Shown here: positions 45,702 through 54,748 of the stretch, piece after piece | How positions within the stretch are numbered: the first letter of the stretch is position 1 | Layout of the letters: every line of letters begins with the position of its first letter | DNA from: Canicola haemoglobinophilus | GTDB lineage: Bacteria > Pseudomonadota > Gammaproteobacteria > Enterobacterales > Pasteurellaceae | Length of the DNA: 64,000 nucleotides | NCBI RefSeq assembly: GCF_002015075.1 | Contig: NZ_MUXZ01000021.1 | Span: 1 to 64,000, forward strand | Direction of reading: 5' to 3' | The notes under the pieces: model-generated | Told to the model about the DNA's origin: nothing | Seen by the model: the letters and a program-made list of their open reading frames with translations, nothing else | Database searches by the model: none | Position numbers and translations under genes: made by a program

Positions 45702-48599
45702 TTATCCTTTCTGTTTTTTTTGATTATCTTTGAGTGTTACTGATTTTTTGCGTTTTTTCATCGCACTTTTATGTTGCTCGATTTGAAAAGTGCGGGGAGT
45801 TTTGTGAAAAATTTTTTGTGTTGCCTGTCCCTTTGCCAGTTTGTCTATGCAATCAAACTCATACTGGTTTGATAACAAAACAAAGTCCACTTGTTTTTGT
45901 GCTAAGTTTACTGCTTCAACACGAATTTTAACTTTATCGCCTAAACGATAGGTTACTCTTGAATTTTCTCCAATTAAACGTTGTTTGGTCGGATCAAATT
46001 GATAATAGTCATTATCTAAGGTTGAAATATGTACTAAACCATCAATCAATAAATCATCTAGTCGCACAAACAAGCCAAAACCCGTTACAGAAGAAATAAT
46101 TCCTTTAAATTCTTCACCTACGTGATCTTGCATATATTCACATTTTAACCAATCTGCAACTTCTCTCGTTGCATCATCGGCTCGGCGTTCAGTTAAGGAA
46201 CAATGATCGCCAAGTCGCACCATTTCTTCGAAAGAATAATGATAACCGCCAGTATCCGTTGCTTTTCTATTTTCCCTTTGTTGTTTGCTTAATAAGTATT
46301 TGATACTACGATGCAAAGTCAAATCAGGATAACGTCGAATAGGCGAAGTGAAATGTGCGTATTCTCCTAATGCTAGACCAAAATGCCCTATATTATCTGC
46401 ATCATAAACTGCTTGACTGAGTGAACGAAGTAGCATGGTTTGAATTAACTCATAATTTAAACGTCCACGAACCTGTTCCAATAATTGAGCATAATCAGTA
46501 CTTGTCGGTTTCATACCGCCCTTTAAGGCTAAACCACATTCACTTAAAAAAGTGCGGAATGAACTAAGCTTTTCCTTACTTGGGCTTGCGTGAATACGGA
46601 ATAAGGCTGGTTCTTGGTGGCGCTCCATAAAATTAGCTGCGGCAATATTAGCTAAGATCATACATTCTTCAATAATTTTATGAGCATCATTACGTACTAC
46701 AGGTTCTATGCGATCAATACGCCCCATTTCATTGAACACAAATTTTGTTTCGATAGTTTCAAAATCAATGGCTCCTCGTTGATGACGTGCTTGTAACAAG
46801 GCTTGATACATTTGATATAGCTCTTGCAAGTGCGGTACTAAAATTCGATAGCGTTGTTGTAATTCTTCATCGCCGTCTAAAATTCGAGCAACCTTGGTGT
46901 AAGTCAATCTTGCATGAGAGTTCATCACTGCTTCATAAAACTTATAATCTGTCATTTTTCCTTGTGCTGAAACTCGTATTTCACAAACCATACACAAACG
47001 ATCAACCTGTGGATTGAGCGAACATAAACCATTGGATAAAATTTCTGGCAACATTGGCACAACTCGATTCGGAAAATAAACTGAATTGCCACGCTGATAC
47101 GCTTCTTTATCCAAAGCAGTATGCGTGCGTACATAATAACTCACATCGGCAATTGCCACCCATAAGCGCCAACCACCGCTATCTTCTCTTCGACAGAAAA
47201 CAGCATCATCAAAGTCTCGTGCGTCTTCGCCGTCAATAGTAACCAATGGCAAACGCCTTAAATCGATCCGACCTTTTTTTGCCTGTTCTGGTACAGTGTC
47301 AGTATATTTTTTTACTTGTTTTTCTACCGCACTTGGAAACACATGAGGAATATCATGATTACGAATAGCAATTTCAGTTTCCATGCCTTTTGCCATATCT
47401 TCACCGAGAATTTCTACAATCATACCCACAAGTTGAGTAAAGGTTGCGGTACGTGGTTTCAGTTCAACCACAACAACCTGCCCCATTCTTGCTCCACGGC
47501 GAAACTCATCTGGAATCAAAATATCACGATTGATACGGCTATCATCAGGCACCACATACCCTATTCCTTTTTCTAAGAAAAAACGCCCAACAATATGTTT
47601 ATTGCGACTTTCTAATACTCGAACAATACGTACTTCTGACCGCCCTTTGCGATCAAAACCATTAGGTTGTGCCAAAACAAAATCACCATGAATAACCTTT
47701 TGCATTTGTGCATTTGGAATAAACCAATCGGATTTGCCCCCTTCAACTTGTAAAAAACCATAGCCATCACGGTGCCCAATGACAATGCCTTTTAGTAAAT
47801 CTAATTTTTCAGGCAAGGCGTAGCATTTTCTTTTAGTAAAAACAAGTTGTCCATCATTTTCCATCGCTCGCAAACGACGATGCATACCCTCTTGTTGTTT
47901 AGGATCAATAATAGCCAATGTACTAAAAATCTCTTCCTTTGACATTGGTACATTAAACTCACGAATGATCTGTAAAATAAATTCTCGACTAGGGAGTGGG
48001 TTAGAATATTTTTGTTGCTCTTGATGCAAATGGGGATCAACAAGTGCGGTCAGTTTTTTTGTTTTTTTATTTTTAGTTTTTTTAGTACTCATGCTTTGGA
48101 TCTTTTCTGGAAAAAAGTTGAAATCTTGTAGAAACAGTTCCTTAATTTCAATTGGATATTGATTTAAAAGTAATATTGAACGGCGTGCATATAACCCTGT
48201 GCTTGCATCATACGCCCAATCAAGTTTTGTTCTTTTTGGTTGCTGTGCAAAAAGCCACAATCCGATAGGCGTTGAGCCTAAACTCATAATATCAGGCGCA
48301 ACATGATTCATTGTAGACTGCGGTAAACGAGTTTGAGCAAAAATCCAAGGGTGCTCATCTCCCTTTAAAATCACTTCACGCAACCAAACTGGCTCATCAT
48401 ATTCCACAAATTCAGAAGTTATGGCTGAAGTCCATTTTTCTGCCACAACTTCAACCTTTAATTGCTGACAATACTGCTGTAATTTTTTGGTGAGTGAACC
48501 CTGATATAGTAACCAATCTTGTTTTTGCTGAGATAAATCTAAAACATCTTTCTGCCAACTCGCAGAAGAAAGCATTTGTCGAAATAAAGAAATGTCCAA
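45702..48599 (-). CDS. rnr: chorismate lyase-like domain fused to ribonuclease R
   Basis: One uninterrupted 965-residue frame holds two proteins. Residues 1 to about 168 are UbiC-like (DWLLYQGSLTKKLQQYC, WLREVILKGDEHPWIFAQT, GSTPIGLWLFA, KELFLQDFNFF), keeping the arginine and glutamate equivalent to R76 and E155 of E. coli UbiC. From MSTKKTKNKKTKKL (ATG at 48092) the remainder is a full RNase R of 796 residues: winged helix, cold-shock domains, the RNB domain with GEDARDFDDAV, and an S1 domain with lysine-rich tail. RNase R may also start on its own at 48092, though the ribosome site is weak. RNase R degrades structured RNA. An uptake core lies near the junction. Confidence 0.85.
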   Translation of the reverse strand: MDISLFRQMLSSASWQKDVLDLSQQKQDWLLYQGSLTKKLQQYCQQLKVEVVAEKWTSAITSEFVEYDEPVWLREVILKGDEHPWIFAQTRLPQSTMNHVAPDIMSLGSTPIGLWLFAQQPKRTKLDWAYDASTGLYARRSILLLNQYPIEIKELFLQDFNFFPEKIQSMSTKKTKNKKTKKLTALVDPHLHQEQQKYSNPLPSREFILQIIREFNVPMSKEEIFSTLAIIDPKQQEGMHRRLRAMENDGQLVFTKRKCYALPEKLDLLKGIVIGHRDGYGFLQVEGGKSDWFIPNAQMQKVIHGDFVLAQPNGFDRKGRSEVRIVRVLESRNKHIVGRFFLEKGIGYVVPDDSRINRDILIPDEFRRGARMGQVVVVELKPRTATFTQLVGMIVEILGEDMAKGMETEIAIRNHDIPHVFPSAVEKQVKKYTDTVPEQAKKGRIDLRRLPLVTIDGEDARDFDDAVFCRREDSGGWRLWVAIADVSYYVRTHTALDKEAYQRGNSVYFPNRVVPMLPEILSNGLCSLNPQVDRLCMVCEIRVSAQGKMTDYKFYEAVMNSHARLTYTKVARILDGDEELQQRYRILVPHLQELYQMYQALLQARHQRGAIDFETIETKFVFNEMGRIDRIEPVVRNDAHKIIEECMILANIAAANFMERHQEPALFRIHASPSKEKLSSFRTFLSECGLALKGGMKPTSTDYAQLLEQVRGRLNYELIQTMLLRSLSQAVYDADNIGHFGLALGEYAHFTSPIRRYPDLTLHRSIKYLLSKQQRENRKATDTGGYHYSFEEMVRLGDHCSLTERRADDATREVADWLKCEYMQDHVGEEFKGIISSVTGFGLFVRLDDLLIDGLVHISTLDNDYYQFDPTKQRLIGENSRVTYRLGDKVKIRVEAVNLAQKQVDFVLLSNQYEFDCIDKLAKGQATQKIFHKTPRTFQIEQHKSAMKKRKKSVTLKDNQKKQKG

Positions 48600-48692
48600 A
48601 ATTAGAGGTCGCTTGTCAAAATTATCTGAAAAATTTTGCCTATTATATCAGTAAATACTCAGTAAAGTTTTTTATTCTTTGCGTAAGAATCA

Positions 48693-49355
48693 CTATCTAA
48701 TTTTTTGCCATTGTTTTTTTAAATGGCGTCTAAATGCCTCAGCTAAAACAGGGCAATCTATCGCTTGTTCTAACGGGGCTTTGATAGCCTCAGTCGCTTC
48801 TACTGCTAACAAAGCATTTAAATGTTTAATGGTTAAATTTGGATAAGGATTGGCTAAACACTGAATTGCATCACCTTTTTTAATCACGCCATTTTTTATC
48901 ACTCTTACATACCAACCCGTCAATCCAGTTTCCACTACAATTTTACGAGTATCTTTATTATTGGCATTTTTACCTAAGGTTTCACAAGGTACTCGAGGTT
49001 GAGAAATTTCGATCTGCACTTCGCCAATTTGGTAACGATCACCTACACAGACATTTTCCTCATCGAAAGCAGATACGACAAAGTTCTCGCCATAAATAGC
49101 CTCGCCTTGATAGCTATAATCTTTGCCCAAAAGTGCGGTCAATTTTACAAAAGATTTTTCTGCCATAAAAAATAGTGCTTTATCAACACCACCATGGTGT
49201 GCTTTCAAAGCAACATCATTTCCTTCCGCACCTAGCTCATGAACAACAGCTTGCTCCACTGGTTTTTTGCGAATTGCTGTTGACATTTTTGTCCCATTTT
49301 CAAATACAACTTCTTCTACCAAGCCTAATTTAATAGCTAAAACAATACCTTCCAT
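48693..49355 (-). CDS. MOSC-domain protein, YiiM-like
   Basis: The 220-residue protein has the MOSC fold of YiiM, which uses the molybdenum cofactor to reduce N-hydroxylated bases such as 6-N-hydroxylaminopurine. Visible are DVALKAHHGGVDKALFFM near residue 50, GENFVVSAF, and the cofactor-binding cysteine in QPRVPCETLGK. The C-terminal 3-alpha region follows (NPYPNLTIKHLNALLAVEAT). The ATG at 49355 is chosen for AGGAGG just upstream; the frame is open nine codons further. Confidence 0.88.
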   Translation of the reverse strand: MEGIVLAIKLGLVEEVVFENGTKMSTAIRKKPVEQAVVHELGAEGNDVALKAHHGGVDKALFFMAEKSFVKLTALLGKDYSYQGEAIYGENFVVSAFDEENVCVGDRYQIGEVQIEISQPRVPCETLGKNANNKDTRKIVVETGLTGWYVRVIKNGVIKKGDAIQCLANPYPNLTIKHLNALLAVEATEAIKAPLEQAIDCPVLAEAFRRHLKKQWQKIR

Positions 49356-49457
49356 CACATCCTCCTTCCTAATGCAAGCCATGAGAGAACGGCAAGCATA
49401 GCATAAGTTTGATCAAAAAAGGCGAGAATTTAATCTAGCCTTTTACTAAGTGATGTT

Positions 49458-51041
49458 CTAATGACGGATATTAACCCCCACAAAGTGCTTCACTTTTGGT
49501 TTCTCACCTTGATGGGAATCATTCACTTCTTTTTGTAAATTTGCGTCAATTTGCGAAACTCGGTGGTGCTGGCGTAAATGTTCCGCCCAACTTTCTACAA
49601 AGAACCATTCGATAAAATGATTTGGTTTTTCCACATCTTCCAATACGCCCCACGCATAAGCACCATCTTTACGGCGTTGTTCGGCAAGTTGGTGTAACTT
49701 ACTTAAGAAAGCCGATTGGTTTTCTGGGTTGATTTGATATTCCACCTGAATCATGACTGGTGAGCGATCAAGTGCCACATCGGAATGGGTATGCGGTTGC
49801 TCCCAATGGTTCGACGGGTTGAGATCGTCTTCGCCCTGTGGCAATTTTTTGCGGTATGCCAACGCATTAGCAATGACTAAAGCAATACCCGATACCACTA
49901 AAGTGCTTGGTAAGCCGATGTATTGTGCCACCGCTCCCCAGCTTAAACTGCCCAAGGTCATTGAACCATTGAAGACGGTTAAATAAATCGCTAAAGAGCG
50001 ACCACGCACCCAGTTAGGTAAAATGGATTGTGCAACACTGTTTAAAGTAGTGAGGGCAGTAATCCAAGCGAAACCAAGTAAGCAAAGAGCAGGAATTGCT
50101 GTCCATTTTGGTGGTGAGAGTGCTAAAAAGCCCATCACAATGGCACTGAGAATAGCTGCACTGAGTAAAAGTTGGTCGGAATTTAGGTGTCTTCTTAAAC
50201 GTGGTAATAAAACTGCTCCGATAATCGCTCCCACGCCAACAGCAGCTAATAAAATGCCGTAAAAACCTGCAGTGCCTTCTAATAATTGGCGAGCCACTAA
50301 AGGCAATAACGCCCATACGGCACTAGCAAATAGGAAAAAGAAAATCGCTCTAAATAAGATGATATGTAAGGCTTTGCTTGAGCATGCGTAACGTAACCCC
50401 GCACGAAATGCCCCTGTGAAATTCTCTGCCAGTTCGTCTGTTTCTTTTTTCGCACGTTTCCACCAGATCAAGGCGGCAATCACGAAAGCGTAGCTGATCA
50501 CATCAATACCATAGGCAAACGAAGCACCAAGTTGGGCTAAGACGACACCGCCAATGGCTGGCCCGATAGCACGAGAGATGTTGATGCCCAATGAATTGAG
50601 TGCAACGGCATTTTTTAAATCAGCACGAGAAACCAATTCAGGCACAATGGCTTGCCAAGTCGGTGCCATTAAGGCTGCACCAACGCCACCGATAAAGGTG
50701 AATAACACTAAGGTAGTGACGGATTGCAAACCTGTGGCAGAAAGGAACATCAAGCTTGCGCTACTAAATGCGAGGATAAATTGAATGCCAATAAGGAATT
50801 TGCGTCTATCTAAAATATCCGCCATCACGCCCGCAGGAATGGCAAGTAGAAAAATTGGCAAGGTGGTCGCTGCTTGAATAAGGGAAACTGCAGCAGGTGA
50901 TGCAGAAAGATCGGTAATTAACCAGCCACTTGCTACATCTCGAATAAAGCTCCCCACGTTACCCAAGACGGTGGCAATCCATAACACTAAGAAGAGCTTT
51001 TGTTTTAGCGGTGCAAAACCGCTTTGTTCTGATACGCTCAT
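49458..51041 (-). CDS. MFS exporter (MFS_3 type) with C-terminal ferredoxin-like domain
   Basis: The protein has 527 residues. Residues 1-400 form a 10-12 helix major-facilitator transporter of the MFS_3 (EntS-like) group, with GSFIRDVASGWLITDLSASP near the start and GVMADILDRRKFLIGIQF between helices 2 and 3. Residues about 425-520 (VMIQVEYQINPENQSAFL) look like an ABM-type alpha-beta barrel domain, an extra seen in some members. Substrate unknown. It heads the downstream side of a cluster with amidohydrolase, XapX and isochorismatase-like genes; the same set occurs in other proteobacteria, from memory. Confidence 0.85.
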   Translation of the reverse strand: MSVSEQSGFAPLKQKLFLVLWIATVLGNVGSFIRDVASGWLITDLSASPAAVSLIQAATTLPIFLLAIPAGVMADILDRRKFLIGIQFILAFSSASLMFLSATGLQSVTTLVLFTFIGGVGAALMAPTWQAIVPELVSRADLKNAVALNSLGINISRAIGPAIGGVVLAQLGASFAYGIDVISYAFVIAALIWWKRAKKETDELAENFTGAFRAGLRYACSSKALHIILFRAIFFFLFASAVWALLPLVARQLLEGTAGFYGILLAAVGVGAIIGAVLLPRLRRHLNSDQLLLSAAILSAIVMGFLALSPPKWTAIPALCLLGFAWITALTTLNSVAQSILPNWVRGRSLAIYLTVFNGSMTLGSLSWGAVAQYIGLPSTLVVSGIALVIANALAYRKKLPQGEDDLNPSNHWEQPHTHSDVALDRSPVMIQVEYQINPENQSAFLSKLHQLAEQRRKDGAYAWGVLEDVEKPNHFIEWFFVESWAEHLRQHHRVSQIDANLQKEVNDSHQGEKPKVKHFVGVNIRH

Positions 51042-51053
51042 TTTATCTCCAAA

Positions 51054-51120
51054 ACAAGCGGTCGGAATTGGGGGAGAATTTGCACGTTGTATTTAAAATT
51101 GCCCAAAACCGACCGCACTT
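51054..51120. repeat. mixed inverted repeat: ACAAGCGGTCGG and CCGACCGCACTT
   Basis: An Actinobacillus-type uptake core with GCGGTCGG faces a Haemophilus-type core with CCGACCGC, giving an 8-bp stem. It lies between the amidohydrolase end and the MFS start, overlapping the amidohydrolase end by no bases. Confidence 0.65.
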
Positions 51121-51123
51121 AAC

Positions 51124-53020
51124 TTATACCATCCAACAAGAACAGCCTAATGCACCGAAGAAACTTTTTAGGTCTGAACTTGGAATAGATGATCCCCAAG
51201 CTTTTGCGTGATCATGTCCATGTAATCCGCAAGAGCTTGCACAACCACAGCTAGCAATGGCTTGTTGGCGAATTGGTGAAAGTGAGTTTTTACCTGCACC
51301 TTCAGGATCGCCCCAAGCAGCAAAGCCTTTAAATTTGCGAGTTGGTGACCAATCTGGCATCGCTGGCGGAAGTGGGTTTTCATCTAAGGAGGCAAAGTCG
51401 CCATCACCAAACACAATACGTCCACCCACAACGGTTAAATGTGAGGTTAAGAAAGAAATCTCATCTTCTGGAACAGTGAAGTAATCTTTACTTGGCACGA
51501 TGAAATCGGCAAATTGCCCCACTTCAATACGTCCACGTTTGCCTTCTTCATTGGAGAACCAAGCGACGTTTTCTGTCCACATACGCAGAGCGGTTTCACG
51601 ATCAAGTAAATTGCGTTGTGGATATAAACGAGTGCCACCAACGGTTTTACCTGTAGTAAGCCAAGAGAGCGATACCCAAGGGTTATAAGAAGCCACACGA
51701 GTTGCATCTGTCCCTGCTGATGTTTTCACTCCGCTTTCCAAAATGCGTTTGACTGGTGGTGTTGCTTCTGCGGCAACCGCGCCATAACGCTCCACAAAAT
51801 ATTCCCCTTGATATGCCATACGATGTTGTACAGCAACGCCACCGCCTAATTCGGCAATACGGTCAATGGATTTTTGTGAAATAGTTTCCGCATGGTCGAA
51901 GAACCAGTTAATGCCTTGCAGTGGAATATCCTTATTCACTTTTTCAAACACATCTAAGGCACGAGAAATGGTTTCATCGTAAGTGGCATGTAAACGCCAA
52001 GGCCATTTGTTTTCGGCAAGAATACGCACCACTTCTTCCAAATCGCCTTCCATTTCAGGTGGCATATCTGGACGTGGTTGGCGGAAATCTTCAAAGTCTG
52101 CCGCTGAGAATACCAACATTTCCCCCACACCATTGTGACGGAAATAGTCTGTACCTTGCTTATATTTCACCGAAGATGTCCAACGTAAGAAGTCTTCTTT
52201 CTCTTCTTTTGGTTTTTGCGTAAATAAGTTATAGGCAATACGCACAGTGAGCTGATTTTCATCCGATAATTTTTGAATGACTTCATAATCATCAGAATAA
52301 TTTTGGAAACCACCACCTGCATCAATCACGCCTGTTACGCCCAAGCGGTTAAGTTCACGCATAAAATGGCGAGTAGAATTAAGCTGATACTCAAAGGGTA
52401 ATTTTGGTCCTTTCGCAAGGGTTGAATATAAAATCATCGCATTTGGTTTATGCCAATAATAAGCCCGTTGGATTGCCCTTGCTATCACGCAGAATTTCAC
52501 CACCCACAGGATTTGGCGTATCTTTGGTATAACCCACCGCTCTTAATGCTGCACCATTTAATAGTGCACGATCATAAAGGTGCAAAATAAAGACTGGCGT
52601 ATCTGGGGCAATAGCGTTGATTTCTTGAATAGTTGGCAGGCGTTTTTCTACGAATTGATGTTCCGTAAAACCACCGCCCACACGCACCCATTGCGGAGCA
52701 GGCGTAATATCCACTTGTGCTTTGAGCATTGCCATTGCATCAGCAAGGCTACGCACGCCGTCCCAACGTAGTTCTAAGTTATAATTCAAACCGCCACGAA
52801 TAATGTGGGTATGGTTATCAAATAGACCTGGCAGAACACCTTTGCCTTTTAAGTCGATACAGCGAGTTTTTTCAGTAGCAAGTGGCATCACTTCCGCATC
52901 GCTACCTACTGCTAAAAATTTGCCGTCTTTGATCGCAACCGCTTGAGCAACGGGTTGTGCACGATTAAGCGTGGTGATTTTTCCGTTATAGAAAATGAGA
53001 TCAGGAACTTGTGTTGTCAT
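51124..53020 (-). pseudogene. YtcJ-like amidohydrolase, one frameshift
   Basis: Two frames together give an Amidohydro_3 family enzyme of about 631 residues. The first (53020 to 52448) has the N-terminal beta domain and the metal-binding DNHTH segment; it stops after GNPTGLLLA. The second begins KPNAMILYSTL and holds the rest of the barrel, including NWFFDHAETIS and SAGTDATRVAS. An extra T at 52450 explains the break. The C terminus is unusual: SCGCASSC, HGHDH and CSC within the last 50 residues. Substrate unknown. The start overlaps the end of the XapX gene by 20 bp. Confidence 0.82.
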
Positions 53021-53282
53021 TCTTTCCCCCTTTTATGTGTAATGAATGTTTACCCGGTAATTGACCCAAAACATGCTCCGTTGCTTGAGTGGCGTGGCAG
53101 GCATTCACAAAGTCTTTGCCTTTAAAAAGCTGTTTTGCGACGGGAATCATTTGCTCGCTGAGTAAAATACCGAGCAGTCCGACTAATGCCACGATTGGTG
53201 GTGCTGGAGAGCGAACATCTAAAGCATAATAGATGACACCAACTAAGACACCCACACCAAATGTGAGAAGATAAAGTTTCAT
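53001..53282 (-). CDS. XapX-domain (DUF1427) membrane protein
   Basis: This 93-residue protein carries two membrane segments with the XapX signature GVGVLVGVIYYALDVRSPAP followed by VALVGLLGILLSEQMIP, then a soluble histidine-containing tail. Its role is unknown; XapX genes often lie next to isochorismatase-like and amidohydrolase genes, as here. The ATG at 53282 is chosen for family match; the upstream frame is open 20 codons. Its end overlaps the amidohydrolase start. Confidence 0.82.
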   Translation of the reverse strand: MKLYLLTFGVGVLVGVIYYALDVRSPAPPIVALVGLLGILLSEQMIPVAKQLFKGKDFVNACHATQATEHVLGQLPGKHSLHIKGGKNDNTSS

Positions 53283-53297
53283 TCGATCACCTATAAA

Positions 53298-53345
53298 ACA
53301 AGCGGTGTGATTTTGACAAATTTTTGCAAAATCACACCGCACTTT
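53298..53345. terminator. mixed uptake-sequence hairpin before xapX
   Basis: GCGGTGTGATTTTG (53302-53315) pairs perfectly with 53327-53340 over 14 bp. The left arm lies in ACAAGCGGT (53298-53306), the right arm in ACCGCACTT (53337-53345). It falls between the isochorismatase-like pseudogene and xapX. Confidence 0.75.
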
Positions 53346-53370
53346 ATTAAGCGTTAAATTTTAAGCGATA

Positions 53371-54057
53371 TTATTTCGCAGGGTTTGGACCGATACGCTC
53401 ACCATGTTGAACACGCTCAGGTGCTTTGTGAACCATAGTGTAAGCATAATCAACACCCATACCGTAAGCACCTGAATGCTCTTTCACGATATCAAGCACT
53501 GCATCATAGGTATCTTTCTTCGCCCAATCACGTTGCCACTCAAGTAGCACTTGTTGCCAAGTTACAGGAATAATCCCTGCTTGAACCATGCGATCCATCG
53601 CATATTTGTGTGCTTCTACTGAAGTACCGCCTGATGCATCTGCAACCATATAAATTTCATAGTCGCCTTCTAAAGCTGCACATAAAGCGAAACTTAAGTT
53701 ACACACTTCTGTCCATAAACCAGCAACGATCACTTTTTTACGGCCATTTGCGGCTAACGCATCACGCACGTTTTGATCGTCCCAAGAGTTCATTGAAGTA
53801 CGCTCAAGGATTTTGTGATCGGGGAATACGGCTAATAATTCAGGATAGGTATGACCAGAGAAACCATCAGTTTCAACGGTGGTAATTGTGGTTGGAATAT
53901 TAAATACTTTTGCTGATTTTGCTAAAGCAACCACGTTGTTTTTTAACGTTTGGCGGTCGATTGATTGAACACCAAATGCCATTTGTGGTTGATGGTCAAT
54001 AAAGATAAGTTAGCTGTTTTCTGGGGTTAAAACTTCAAGAAATTTACGATTTGACAT
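53371..54057 (-). pseudogene. isochorismatase-family hydrolase (YcaC-like), nonsense at codon 16
   Basis: From ATG at 54057 the frame reads MSNRKFLEVLTPENS, then TAA (54010-54012), then continues LIFIDHQPQMAFGV to the end, giving 228 codons. The stop replaces what should be a glutamine (CAA). The remaining protein has the YcaC features: the catalytic aspartate in FIDHQ, and GLWTEVCNLSFALCAALEGD with the nucleophilic cysteine. Translation could restart at an internal start to give about 203 residues, but that would lack the catalytic aspartate. The substrate of YcaC enzymes is not known. Confidence 0.85.
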
Positions 54058-54199
54058 AGTCATTCTCCATTAAAAAATAAAATACTGTTGCAATAACAAA
54101 CCGGCGCCGATTTATTGATTGCTAGTATAATTATCTTAAAATTAAACATAAACAGCCTTATTATTGATAATTCTTTAACTAAAAAGAAAAAATACTAAG

Positions 54200-54739
54200 T
54201 TATTTAACAGGTGGAACTAATAATTTACTCTGTCCAGAAGGTGGCAAGAGTGCCCATAAATAAGGTAAATCAAAGGTTCTACCTTGAGTTGTTCTACCAC
54301 AATCAAGCAGTTGATACTGGCGAATATCAAAACTGGCAACACAAAAACCAACTGCCATATGACGAATGAGAACAGCCCCTGTGTCTGTTGGGATAATACT
54401 AAATACTGTTCTAGTTTTGTCTGAGCAATCTGTTACCCCTCCCCCTGTCCAACATTTATTTGTATCAAACGCCTGAAATTGCACAGCTGAACCACCATCA
54501 CGCAAAGGGCGAAATTCGGGATCACTCACATCAATCAAGGACCAATGCACATTCTTATCACTACGCTCGCCATAATGATCGTTATTTACAGGCACACTGG
54601 TAAACATATTACGCAAAGTAATGACGGGAGCTGGAATTTGTGTCACATCAGGATAGGTTGTTGGATCAGGTTTAGGTGTCGCATAGCTAATCGAAGTAAA
54701 CAAAAGTGCGGTTGATAATAACAATATTTTCTTTAACAT
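54200..54739 (-). CDS. cdtC: cytolethal distending toxin subunit C
   Basis: CdtC, with CdtA, binds the host cell surface and delivers CdtB. The 179 residues have a signal peptide (MLKKILLLSTALLFTSISYA) and a ricin-B-like domain (residues about 60-165) with SAVQFQAFDTNKCW and AVGFCVASFDIRQYQLLDC. It starts 9 bp past the cdtB stop. A Haemophilus uptake core lies inside the signal-peptide coding region at about 54703. Confidence 0.93.
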   Translation of the reverse strand: MLKKILLLSTALLFTSISYATPKPDPTTYPDVTQIPAPVITLRNMFTSVPVNNDHYGERSDKNVHWSLIDVSDPEFRPLRDGGSAVQFQAFDTNKCWTGGGVTDCSDKTRTVFSIIPTDTGAVLIRHMAVGFCVASFDIRQYQLLDCGRTTQGRTFDLPYLWALLPPSGQSKLLVPPVK

Positions 54740-54748
54740 TATTTTTCC

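Noticed and set aside
45702..48092. Annotating RNase R only from its internal ATG and ignoring the upstream domain
   Set aside because: The frame is open through a clear UbiC-like domain and the internal start has only a weak ribosome site, so the joined frame is reported with the alternative noted.
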